From assembly GCA_964343195.1 (NCBI GenBank), contig CAYFIR010000026.1:1-57609 (forward strand): a stretch of 57,609 nt of DNA, in the 5' to 3' direction. The position numbers were made by a program, and so were the translations under genes. This document shows positions 35,013 to 41,706 of this stretch, piece by piece (position 1 is the first letter of the stretch; the number at the start of each line of letters is the position of its first letter). The notes beneath the pieces are model-generated. The model was not told the DNA's origin. It saw nothing but the letters and a program-made list of their open reading frames with translations, and made no database searches. The DNA comes from CAYVAP01 sp964343195 (GTDB lineage Bacteria; Bacteroidota; Bacteroidia; J057).

Positions 35013-35363
35013 CTATTGTTTTTTTTTATGGTAGAGCCTTTCTATTGTGCCGAATACACCTGTTAATAGAAAAAAGAATCCTACTAGAACGAAAACTACC
35101 GACCAGCCCCAGGAAGATCGCAATTGCTCGACCAGAAGTTGTAGTAAAAGCATCACACTTCCTAATCCAATAGACGAAACATAGATAATCGAGTTTAATT
35201 GAGTTTGATTCTTCTTTAGCCATGGAATTACGAAGCCCCATATGAGGATGGATTCACCAAGTGCCAAAAAACTCAGCCCATCAACAATTCCTCTTTCCAG
35301 AGATCGGTAAATGAATATTACCCCTGAGATAAAAATTGTTAATATTTGAAATTTCTTTTCCAT
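35013..35363 (-). CDS. Small membrane protein of unknown function
   Basis: The 116-residue protein has four predicted membrane helices (about 7-22, 30-50, 58-78 and 86-106) and a basic C-terminus (IERLYHKKKQ). It is AT-rich compared with its neighbours, and neighbouring non-coding sequence carries inverted repeats, so it may be a recent arrival. I recognise no family and see no conserved functional residue. The frame is supported by the ATG, the coherent helices and the lack of a better overlapping frame. Confidence 0.6.
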   Translation of the reverse strand: MEKKFQILTIFISGVIFIYRSLERGIVDGLSFLALGESILIWGFVIPWLKKNQTQLNSIIYVSSIGLGSVMLLLQLLVEQLRSSWGWSVVFVLVGFFFLLTGVFGTIERLYHKKKQ

Positions 35364-35430
35364 AAATATTGTATTTAAGACTGCCTGCCTTTTATTTCTG
35401 CCCGTTTGTAATAGGAGACAATTGGTAAAC

Positions 35431-35554
35431 AGACTTTATCACGAATGTTTGTATAAGCCATTGGAGCCCCTTTTTCTAAAACAAAGGAGGTTGGTTGGTC
35501 AGTTGCCCATCAGAAACCGTTCGTGATAATCTTTATTCATTCGTGATAAAGTCT
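35431..35554. repeat. 124-bp segment with perfect 17-bp inverted ends
   Basis: AGACTTTATCACGAATG (35431-35447) and its exact reverse complement (35538-35554) bound the segment. A third partial copy, TTCGTGATAATC, lies at 35520-35531. It has the size of a MITE, but no target-site duplication is seen. The gap 35364-35757 holds no gene. Confidence 0.75.
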
Positions 35555-35651
35555 AATGAATTTGTAACTTTTTTTGTAAAAATGACTTCTCCGACAGACT
35601 CCTAGGACTGACTATAATCAAGCAACGCTGTCCAGTAAGAGTAAGATTTTG

Positions 35652-35749
35652 GGTTCTCTGACAAAAAAGGCCAGAAGCCGCTCCAGAACCCCTTATAAGG
35701 ATTTTGAAACCTTTATGGGAGTAGCCCTCGCTTAAATTGTCAGAGAACC
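35652..35749. repeat. Inverted repeat GGTTCTCTGACA
   Basis: GGTTCTCTGACA (35652-35663) and TGTCAGAGAACC (35738-35749) are perfect inverted copies separated by 74 bases, immediately past the stop of the lipoprotein gene at 35758. They might form a long hairpin in its transcript. Confidence 0.6.
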
Positions 35750-35757
35750 GATTACTT

Positions 35758-36624
35758 TTAGTAGCCCATTTGGTCCATAACATCATGTAATGAGGCATAA
35801 CCGCCGAAAATTACGAAGCCTGCCCCCCCAGCTAATGGAATCCATGGTGCGGCAACGCCCGTAACGGCGGCACCTACTACAGCTCCAACTCCACCTTCCA
35901 ATCCATATGTTAGATCGTCAGAAAGTGTGCATTTCCAGCACCAATTAAATGATTTAAGGTCAACGGTTCCACGATAGTCCACTCCAAACTCGCTAAGATC
36001 TCCTCCATGATAGACTTGATACCATAAATAAGAAGACCACCTTACAAAAGATGCCCCCATGAGGATTAATGTTATCTCATCATCTTCTAATGAGCTGGAT
36101 AAAACCTCTGCCTCTAGCTGGGAAACATCAATTGAGGTACGATGATCCGAATTGGTATAATCAAATGTATCTATCGCAGCAATTAATTTAGAGATGAATT
36201 GCGTCGCATTTGGACTCAGATCAAGTGCATTTACTCTAGACAACTGAATATTTTTCCAGTTAGCAGGACTCATGGCATATGAATCATTCTGTATTGACCT
36301 GAAAATGGGAGTGACCTTACTTGAGTCTAAGTCGATTCCAATACTCTCAAAGTATTCAATGGTTAAGGCTTCGCTCTGTAAATAGACATCACCATTGGAT
36401 TCATCTAGATGTTCAAGTACATAAACAACCAGTGCATTATGGTACCATCCTATAGAATCGTAGGGATTTACTATGCTGCGAGGTCCCCCCGGCCCGCTAC
36501 TCCCCTCACCACTAAAGGCCGACGGCTGCTCAAGGATCTCCTGAGACTTCTCCATCTGACAAGCGCTCAGCGCCAAGACCAGACTCAGGCAGGCCATCAT
36601 GGCCCATTTCACATAACGTTTCAT
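35758..36624 (-). CDS. Putative lipoprotein with Gly-rich C-terminus
   Basis: ATG 36624 gives 288 residues with the lipoprotein signal KWAMMACLSLVLALSAC (lipobox ALSAC, cysteine near residue 22). A Ser/Gly/Pro linker and a mostly helical middle (about 50-215) follow. The last 45 residues (LEGGVGAVVGAAVTGVAA, then PWIPLAGGAGFVIFGGY) are a hydrophobic glycine-zipper region like those of double-glycine peptides and bacteriocins. Two cysteines (WCWKC) stand just before it. I recognise no family. The hydrophobic tail could insert into membranes, which is a hypothesis only. Confidence 0.7.
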   Translation of the reverse strand: MKRYVKWAMMACLSLVLALSACQMEKSQEILEQPSAFSGEGSSGPGGPRSIVNPYDSIGWYHNALVVYVLEHLDESNGDVYLQSEALTIEYFESIGIDLDSSKVTPIFRSIQNDSYAMSPANWKNIQLSRVNALDLSPNATQFISKLIAAIDTFDYTNSDHRTSIDVSQLEAEVLSSSLEDDEITLILMGASFVRWSSYLWYQVYHGGDLSEFGVDYRGTVDLKSFNWCWKCTLSDDLTYGLEGGVGAVVGAAVTGVAAPWIPLAGGAGFVIFGGYASLHDVMDQMGY

Positions 36625-36783
36625 AGGTTCAAAAAACAATTTGAGTTGCGCCTACTCTTCCCCTTTTCGGCATCCGGGGCCAGGGCTCTCCCGTCAGTCT
36701 GGCACCCGACTGAGAAAGCTTATCCTAAAGGTGCGGCGCCCCAGTCCAGAAATACAGCATTGGGGAAATTTTTTGAAAAAAAA

Positions 36784-37029
36784 TCACTCATCCCCCCCCG
36801 TAGGATAGTAGCCCAGGATGAGGCGCTTGCCATTGGTATAGTAGTAGGTCGGTCGGCGGCGGCAGTAGCCGATCTCTGCTCCCATGCCACGCATCACATC
36901 GAGGTATTGATGGAGGCTTGAGGGGGAGATTTCCAGTTTGGAGGCAAAATCGGAAGGGCTTCCGCTAGCTTTTAGGTGGATGAGGGTATCCATCTGAGCC
37001 AGACGGCTGAGGTAGGTGTTGACGGACAT
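36784..37029 (-). CDS. Small winged-helix-type DNA-binding protein
   Basis: This 81-residue protein is a single helix-turn-helix domain: YLSRLAQMDTLIHLKASGSP, then DFASKLEISPSSLHQYLDVM as the turn and recognition helix, and GAEIGYCRRRPTYYYTNG as the wing. It matches the HTH part of DeoR-like or HTH_11 regulators but lacks any sensor domain. The N-terminal part reads like the start of a WYL-type regulator. Being alone, it may act on its own promoter or on the lipoprotein gene downstream, 159 bases away on the same strand. Confidence 0.7.
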   Translation of the reverse strand: MSVNTYLSRLAQMDTLIHLKASGSPSDFASKLEISPSSLHQYLDVMRGMGAEIGYCRRRPTYYYTNGKRLILGYYPTGGDE

Positions 37030-37066
37030 GGTTGTGCGGTTGAAAAATCAAAAGTCGCTGTACTGA

Positions 37067-37194
37067 TAAGTAGCATGACAAAAATTATATAGGTATGAAG
37101 TATATGGGGATATGAAGGAAAAACGCTGCTTGAGACCTCTATACCTCTATACCTCTATACCTATCTTTTATAGTTATTTCTGATCTTCTACTTA
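37067..37194. repeat. MITE-like inverted-repeat element (128 bp)
   Basis: The left end TAAGTAGCATGACA faces the right end TGATCTTCTACTTA. Inside lie GGTATGAAGTATATGGGG and GAAGGAAAAACGCTGCTTGA, then three tandem CCTCTATA units and CCTATCTTTTATAG. It sits 38 bases before the HTH gene. The remaining part of 37030-37417 has no gene. Confidence 0.8.
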
Positions 37195-37271
37195 GTGGTT
37201 TCAAAATTATCAAAATGTGAATAAAACGCAAGGGAGAATTATTTGCATGGAATGCTGGGCATAAGGAGTAC

Positions 37272-37301
37272 AAAAAACGCCGGACCCAATGGCCCGGCGT
37301 T
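37272..37301 (-). terminator. Terminator of the atp operon
   Basis: Read leftward, the stem AACGCCGGGCCATTGGG with its partner CCGGCGTT is followed by a T run (TTTTTTG). It lies about 117 bases past the atpG stop and is nearly identical to the hairpin at 33242-33269. Confidence 0.88.
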
Positions 37302-37385
37302 GTACTATAAAGACTCTTAACAATAACTGTCAGTGCATTCGAAATTGGATTGAACCCGCAAAGCATCCTGGCCAGCAGCCTACTC

Positions 37386-37417
37386 GATTGCGAATCACGA
37401 ATTTCGAATTTTCTTCA
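37386..37417. repeat. Heptad array GATTGCG/AATCACG/AATTTCG
   Basis: The units GATTGCG, AATCACG, AATTTCG and AATTTTC follow with exact 7-base spacing and end just before the atpG stop. Confidence 0.6.
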
Positions 37418-38314
37418 CTAATTCTCCAGCGCATCCGCTCCAGCGGCGATCTCGAGGATCTCCTTGGTGATGGATGCCTGACGGGCTTTGTTGTAGCTGA
37501 TACGCAGACTACGCAGCAGTTCTTCGGCATTTTCGGTAGCTGCATCCATGGCGACCATACGAGCGCCCTGCTCGGCGGCATTGGACTCCAGCACTGCACG
37601 GAATACCTGAATGCGGAGGGCCTTGGGGATCAGGTCGGTCAGGATCTCCTCGCGGCCTGGCTCGAAGATGTAATCTGAAGCCAATTCTGGCTCTGCTGAT
37701 TCTGCCTGATCAAGCTCGTCAACAGATAGGGGCAGCAGTGTATCTGCACGGCGGATCTGAGTCATGACGTTCTTGAATTCATTGAACATCAGATACACCT
37801 TGTCCACTTCTCCAGAGGTAAACTTTTCAAAGATCAGGTCATTGACCTCATTGACTGTATCAAAGCTCAGGTTGTGGAGTACGTCGAAGTTTTGTCCATT
37901 GACATTGTAGCCACGCTTCTTCATCTGCTCATGACCTTTACGGCCCATACAGATGAACTGTACGCGTCCCTCAGCCAGGTCCTGACGGTGATTATCGTCG
38001 AGGAACTGCAGGGTATGCTTGATGATGTTGGCGTTGAAAGGTCCGGCCAACCCTCGGTTAGAGGTAACCAGCACCACCAGGATGTTTTTTACCTCGCGCT
38101 TTTCGACCAGCGGACTGGGGATCTCAGACAAATCAAGTACTGAAACCACATTGCCGATGAGCTCACGCAGTTTGAGGGCATATGGGCGCAACTGGATGAT
38201 GCGGTCCTGGGCACGGCGAAGCTTGGCCGCCGCCACCATTTTCATGGCTTTGGTTACCTGCTGGGTGCTTTTGACCGTCTTGATCCGGTTCCGTATTTCT
38301 TTAAGATTTGCCAT
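37418..38314 (-). CDS. atpG: F1 ATP synthase gamma subunit
   Basis: The 298-residue protein has the gamma-subunit termini: MANLKEIRNRIKTVKSTQQV with ITKAMKMVAAAKLRRAQ, the first helix of the rotor shaft, and RMVAMDAATENAEELLRSLR with NKARQASITKEILEIAAGA, the second. The gamma shaft turns inside the alpha3-beta3 ring and couples proton flow to ATP synthesis. The middle part includes the Rossmann-like lobe with VLVTSNRGLAGPFNANI. It is the last gene of the leftward operon, separated from atpA by an 81-base spacer that contains a heptad array, and is followed by a strong terminator. Confidence 0.97.
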   Translation of the reverse strand: MANLKEIRNRIKTVKSTQQVTKAMKMVAAAKLRRAQDRIIQLRPYALKLRELIGNVVSVLDLSEIPSPLVEKREVKNILVVLVTSNRGLAGPFNANIIKHTLQFLDDNHRQDLAEGRVQFICMGRKGHEQMKKRGYNVNGQNFDVLHNLSFDTVNEVNDLIFEKFTSGEVDKVYLMFNEFKNVMTQIRRADTLLPLSVDELDQAESAEPELASDYIFEPGREEILTDLIPKALRIQVFRAVLESNAAEQGARMVAMDAATENAEELLRSLRISYNKARQASITKEILEIAAGADALEN

Positions 38315-38321
38315 AAGGAAT

Positions 38322-38353
38322 GATTCGTAATTCGTGATTCGGTATTCGTAATC
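38322..38353. repeat. Heptad array in the atpA-atpG spacer
   Basis: The units GATTCGT, AATTCGT, GATTCGG, TATTCGT and AATC are spaced by exactly 7 bases and fill half of the spacer inside the operon. Confidence 0.8.
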
Positions 38354-38395
38354 AGGAGAGAGGGAGAAAGGGATTTCCCTTTCTCCTCACATTCC

Positions 38396-39976
38396 TTAGG
38401 CTTCGAAGTCTTTGGCCACTTTGGCGGCAGCTTCCTTGGTCTGGGCCTGCACGTCGTCAGTCCACTTTTTATTGCGGATGGCTTCAAGTGTCTCAGCGTA
38501 GTTTTGGCGCATCTCGGTAACCAGGCGCTGCTCGTAATCAGCTACGCGGTCAACGGGCACACCGTCCAGGAAGCCCTGTGCAGCGGCGTAGATGGCTACT
38601 ACCTGCTCCTCTACGGAGATAGGTGAGTACTGCTTCTGGATCAGGAGCTGTACGTTGCGCTTACCACGCTCAAGCTGACGCTGGGTTACTTTATCCAGGT
38701 CAGAACCGAAACGGGCAAAGGCCTCCAGCTCGCGGTACTGAGCCAGAGAAAGCTTCAGGGTACCGGCTACCTTCTTCATCGGCTTGATCTGGGCAGAACC
38801 ACCCACACGTGATACGGAGATACCTACGTTTACCGCTGGGCGAATACCCTGGTTGAACAGGTCAGACTCCAGGAAGATCTGTCCGTCGGTGATGGAGATT
38901 ACGTTGGTGGGGATATAGGCAGATACGTCTCCTTCCTGGGTCTCGATGATAGGCAGAGCGGTCAGAGATCCGCCACCTTTGAGCTTATCCTTGAGAGAAT
39001 CAGGAACGTCGTTCATGTTCTGGACGATTGCGTCATCGTCGATTACTTTGGCGGCACGCTCCAGCAGACGGCTGTGAAGGTAGAATACGTCCCCGGGGTA
39101 TGCCTCACGTCCGGGAGGACGACGCAGCAGCAGGGACACTTCACGATAAGCTACAGCCTGCTTGGAAAGGTCATCATAAACAGCCAGAGCAGGGCGACCA
39201 GTGTCGCGGAAGTACTCCCCGATAGCTGCACCAGCAAATGGTGCGAAGAACTGCATGGGAGCAGGATATGAAGCCGGAGCGGCTACGACTACGGTGTAAG
39301 CCATGGCGCCGTTGTCTTCCAGAGCTTTCACTACAGAAGCAACAGTTGATGCCTTCTGACCACAGGCGACGTATACACAGAATACGGGTTCGCCACGGTC
39401 ATAAAATTCTTTCTGGTTGATGATGGTATCGACGGCGATGGCAGTCTTTCCAGTCGCACGGTCACCAATGATCAGCTCACGCTGTCCACGTCCAATAGGA
39501 ATCATGGAGTCAATGGCCTTGATACCAGTTTGGAGAGGCTCATCCACGGGCTGACGGAAGATTACACCAGGAGCTTTACGCTCGTAAGGTACAGGCAGTA
39601 GCTCACCAGAGATAGGGCCTTTTCCATCAATAGGCTCTCCCAGTGGGTTAACTACACGTCCCAGCAGGCCTTCACCTACATTCAGAGAAGCAATTTCTCC
39701 GGTACGCTTTACAGAATCGCCTTCCTTGATGCCTTCAGACTTACCAAAGAGTACGGCACCTACGTTGTCTTCTTCAAGGTTCAGTACCATGCCCTTCAGG
39801 CCGGTCTCAAATTCAATAAGCTCACCCGCGCGTACGTGAGTGAGGCCATAAATACGAGCAATACCGTCCCCAATTTGAAGTACCGTTCCGGTTTCCTCCA
39901 GTTGGGCGGCTGATTTGAATCCGGAGAGTTGCTCCCGGAGTATTGCAGAAACTTCGTCAGGTCTTACCGCTGGCAT
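38396..39976 (-). CDS. atpA: F1 ATP synthase alpha subunit
   Basis: The 526-residue protein shows the Walker A segment IGDRATGKTAIAVDTI (about residue 170), GIGRGQREL before it, AAIGEYFRDTGRPALAVYDD and the arginine-finger region NVGISVSRVGGSAQIKPM. It starts MPAVRPDEVSAILREQ with the delta-binding N-terminus. The alpha subunit holds the non-catalytic nucleotide sites. The P-loop reads GDRATGKT where most bacteria have GDRQTGKT, a change confirmed in the DNA (GCG codon). It lies between atpH and atpG as usual. Confidence 0.98.
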   Translation of the reverse strand: MPAVRPDEVSAILREQLSGFKSAAQLEETGTVLQIGDGIARIYGLTHVRAGELIEFETGLKGMVLNLEEDNVGAVLFGKSEGIKEGDSVKRTGEIASLNVGEGLLGRVVNPLGEPIDGKGPISGELLPVPYERKAPGVIFRQPVDEPLQTGIKAIDSMIPIGRGQRELIIGDRATGKTAIAVDTIINQKEFYDRGEPVFCVYVACGQKASTVASVVKALEDNGAMAYTVVVAAPASYPAPMQFFAPFAGAAIGEYFRDTGRPALAVYDDLSKQAVAYREVSLLLRRPPGREAYPGDVFYLHSRLLERAAKVIDDDAIVQNMNDVPDSLKDKLKGGGSLTALPIIETQEGDVSAYIPTNVISITDGQIFLESDLFNQGIRPAVNVGISVSRVGGSAQIKPMKKVAGTLKLSLAQYRELEAFARFGSDLDKVTQRQLERGKRNVQLLIQKQYSPISVEEQVVAIYAAAQGFLDGVPVDRVADYEQRLVTEMRQNYAETLEAIRNKKWTDDVQAQTKEAAAKVAKDFEA

Positions 39977-40044
39977 ATTGATGAGTCTTTATAGTTCAGA
40001 TTGGGAATGAAAAAGTAAGTAACGAGTAGTATATAAACTCCAGC

Positions 40045-40602
40045 CTAGTTGCTGGCTACAGCTCCTTTCATGAGTTGTTGTTTGGCACGACGCAGGGCTG
40101 AAACTACGCTGCCATCAAACTGGGTATCACCTACCTTGAGGACAAAACCGCCGATTAATTCAGGATCGACCTCTTCTGTCAGCTCAAAGCGCTTTCCAGT
40201 GGTTTTTTCCAGGGTTTCCTGGATTTCCTTTACCTGGTCGTCAGTCAGGGGGACTGCACTGCTGATGGTTCCTCGTTCGATGCCCTTTACCTCGTCGTAG
40301 ATGTCAAGGAATGCCTTGGCTACGTATGGCAGGTACATCTCGCGATTTTTGCGAACCACCAGTTCCACCAGCATCTGCATCAGCTCACTTTTGAAGTTCG
40401 CAGAGAAGATCCTGTCAAGAATTTTTTGCTTGATGTCAAGCTTTACGATCGGGCTCTCCAGCATGCTGCGGAAGTCGCGATTATCCTCATAAACCTCCAT
40501 AAAGAGGCCCATATCTGTATGCACGTCATCTAAAACGCCTTTTTCCTCCGCCAGTTCAAAGGCAGATTTGGCGTATCGGTGTCCTATGCGATCTTCAACC
40601 AT
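40045..40602 (-). CDS. atpH: F1 ATP synthase delta subunit
   Basis: The 185-residue protein follows the OSCP/delta pattern: RYAKSAFELAEEKGVLDDVH, FRSMLESPIVKLDIKQKILD, a central variable part and the C-terminal LIGGFVLKVGDTQFDGSVVS followed by LRRAKQQLMKG. Delta joins the peripheral stalk (subunit b) to the top of the alpha3-beta3 ring. It lies between atpF and atpA, 68 bases before atpA and 93 bases after atpF. Length is normal for the family. Confidence 0.95.
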   Translation of the reverse strand: MVEDRIGHRYAKSAFELAEEKGVLDDVHTDMGLFMEVYEDNRDFRSMLESPIVKLDIKQKILDRIFSANFKSELMQMLVELVVRKNREMYLPYVAKAFLDIYDEVKGIERGTISSAVPLTDDQVKEIQETLEKTTGKRFELTEEVDPELIGGFVLKVGDTQFDGSVVSALRRAKQQLMKGAVASN

Positions 40603-40606
40603 GGGT

Positions 40607-40633
40607 TAATTCGTAATTCGTGATTCGTAATCG
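40607..40633. repeat. Heptad array in the atpF-atpH spacer
   Basis: TAATTCG, TAATTCG, TGATTCG and TAATCGA follow each other with exact 7-base spacing, right before the atpH start in the transcript. Confidence 0.8.
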
Positions 40634-40695
40634 AAGATCCGCCGGTGACGGATTCGTAGAAGGTTATTGATTCAACCAATTAACAACTCAGCAAA

Positions 40696-41202
40696 TCAGT
40701 TATTCTTTGCCAGGTCGTCGATCAGTTCACGTGCAAAGGACTCCTGAGTGGACTTGTCCTGGAATTGCTGACGCAGGATTTTTTCAGAAACCTCGATGGC
40801 CAGAGCTGCGGCAGATTCCTTGATCTGATTCAGAGCCTGTACCTTTTCTGCTTCGATCTGCTGCTTGGCTTTTTCGCGCTCCAGGCCTGCGGCTTCCGAT
40901 GCTTCTGCGCGGGCTTCCTTGATGATGCTGTCGCGCATGGCATTTGCCTCGCTCAGCAGTTTATCGCGTTCAGCTCGCGCTTCCTTCATCAGGGCCTCGT
41001 TGTCTGCCTGAAGCTTCTCCATGGCATCGCGGGCTTCCTGAGCTTCTTTCAGAGAGTTCTCGATCTGCTCTTCACGGGCATGGATCATGTTCAGGATAGG
41101 CTTCCAGGCAAAAGCACGGAGCATGAAAAAGAAGATGACGAAGATGATCGTCGTCCAGATAAACAAGCCGGGTTCCGGCGCTATAATAGATTGGAGGAGC
41201 AT
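40696..41202 (-). CDS. atpF: Fo ATP synthase subunit b
   Basis: The 168-residue protein has one N-terminal membrane helix (GLFIWTTIIFVIFFFMLRAF, residues 12-31) followed by WKPILNMIHAREEQIENSL. A long charged coiled coil then runs through RDKLLSEANAMRDSIIKEA to the end. It is the peripheral stalk that holds the alpha3-beta3 head against the rotor. The gene lies downstream of atpE with a 176-base spacer that contains a repeat, a hairpin and a composite element, unusually long within an atp operon. Confidence 0.96.
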   Translation of the reverse strand: MLLQSIIAPEPGLFIWTTIIFVIFFFMLRAFAWKPILNMIHAREEQIENSLKEAQEARDAMEKLQADNEALMKEARAERDKLLSEANAMRDSIIKEARAEASEAAGLEREKAKQQIEAEKVQALNQIKESAAALAIEVSEKILRQQFQDKSTQESFARELIDDLAKNN

Positions 41203-41216
41203 ATTGTATTAGTTCT

Positions 41217-41357
41217 GAGTTCGTAGTTGAATGTTCAAAGTTTATGGAGCAAAGCCCCTGGTTGACCGCCGTTTCTTTCATCTCACTTCTCGCAGCGCAG
41301 CGGTCTGACTTCTCGCTTCTCATTAAGGAAAGTACCGCCGAGGCATTCCCTCGGCGG
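41217..41357. repeat. Repeat-filled atpE-atpF spacer with hairpin
   Basis: It contains GAGTTCGTAGTTGAATGTTC (41217-41236), a composite block CTTCTCGCAGCGCAGCGGTC with CTGACTTCTCGCTTCTC (41285-41321), and a perfect GC-rich hairpin CCGCCGAGGCATTCCCTCGG plus CGG (41335-41357). The hairpin lies 21 bases past the atpE stop and has no T run. It may stabilise the upstream, highly expressed atpE message, which is inference. Confidence 0.7.
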
Positions 41358-41378
41358 ATTTACCTGTAGTTTGTGGGC

Positions 41379-41600
41379 TTAGCCGAGTACAGCCAGCAGA
41401 CAGATTACCTCACCGAACAGGGCAACACCCTCGATGAAGGCAGCGGTCAGGATCATAGCACCACGGATATCACCAGCAGCTTCAGGCTGACGAGCGATAG
41501 ACTCAACAGAAGAAGCAGCCAGACGGCCGATACCCATACCGGCTCCGATGGCAGCCAAACCTGCGCCAATGCCGGCGCCCATTACACCAATAGTTTCCAT
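41379..41600 (-). CDS. atpE: Fo ATP synthase subunit c
   Basis: The 73-residue hairpin protein has helix 1 with GAGIGAGLAAIGAGMGIGRL, the polar loop ARQPEAAGDI and helix 2 with AAFIEGVALFGEVICLLAVL. The conserved ion-binding Glu is the one in FIEGVAL (residue 57). A second Glu lies seven residues later (FGEVI). The residue after the first Glu is Gly rather than Ser/Thr, and no Na+-site Gln is evident, so proton coupling is more likely. It sits between atpB and atpF, as usual. Confidence 0.97.
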   Translation of the reverse strand: METIGVMGAGIGAGLAAIGAGMGIGRLAASSVESIARQPEAAGDIRGAMILTAAFIEGVALFGEVICLLAVLG

Positions 41601-41631
41601 GAGAAACGAAGTTTATATATGAAAGAAAATA

Positions 41632-41699
41632 AGTTCAATGTTGAAGGTTTAAAGTTGAAGGTTCGCAAATGCAGCTTAGAACTTTCAACCTTAAACTAG
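41632..41699. repeat. AGTTGAA-type heptad array with inverted half, atpB-atpE spacer
   Basis: The units AGTTCAA, TGTTGAA, GGTTTAA, AGTTGAA and GGTTCGC have exact 7-base spacing. The complement GAACTTTCAACCTTAAAC at 41679-41696 makes the array a potential hairpin in the leader of atpE. Confidence 0.75.
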
Positions 41700-41706
41700 C
41701 TAACTG

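Noticed and set aside
35553..35798. An 81-codon minus-strand frame between the two orphan genes
   Set aside because: It spans an inverted repeat and overlaps the end of the lipoprotein gene, and its sequence shows no coherent secondary-structure pattern.
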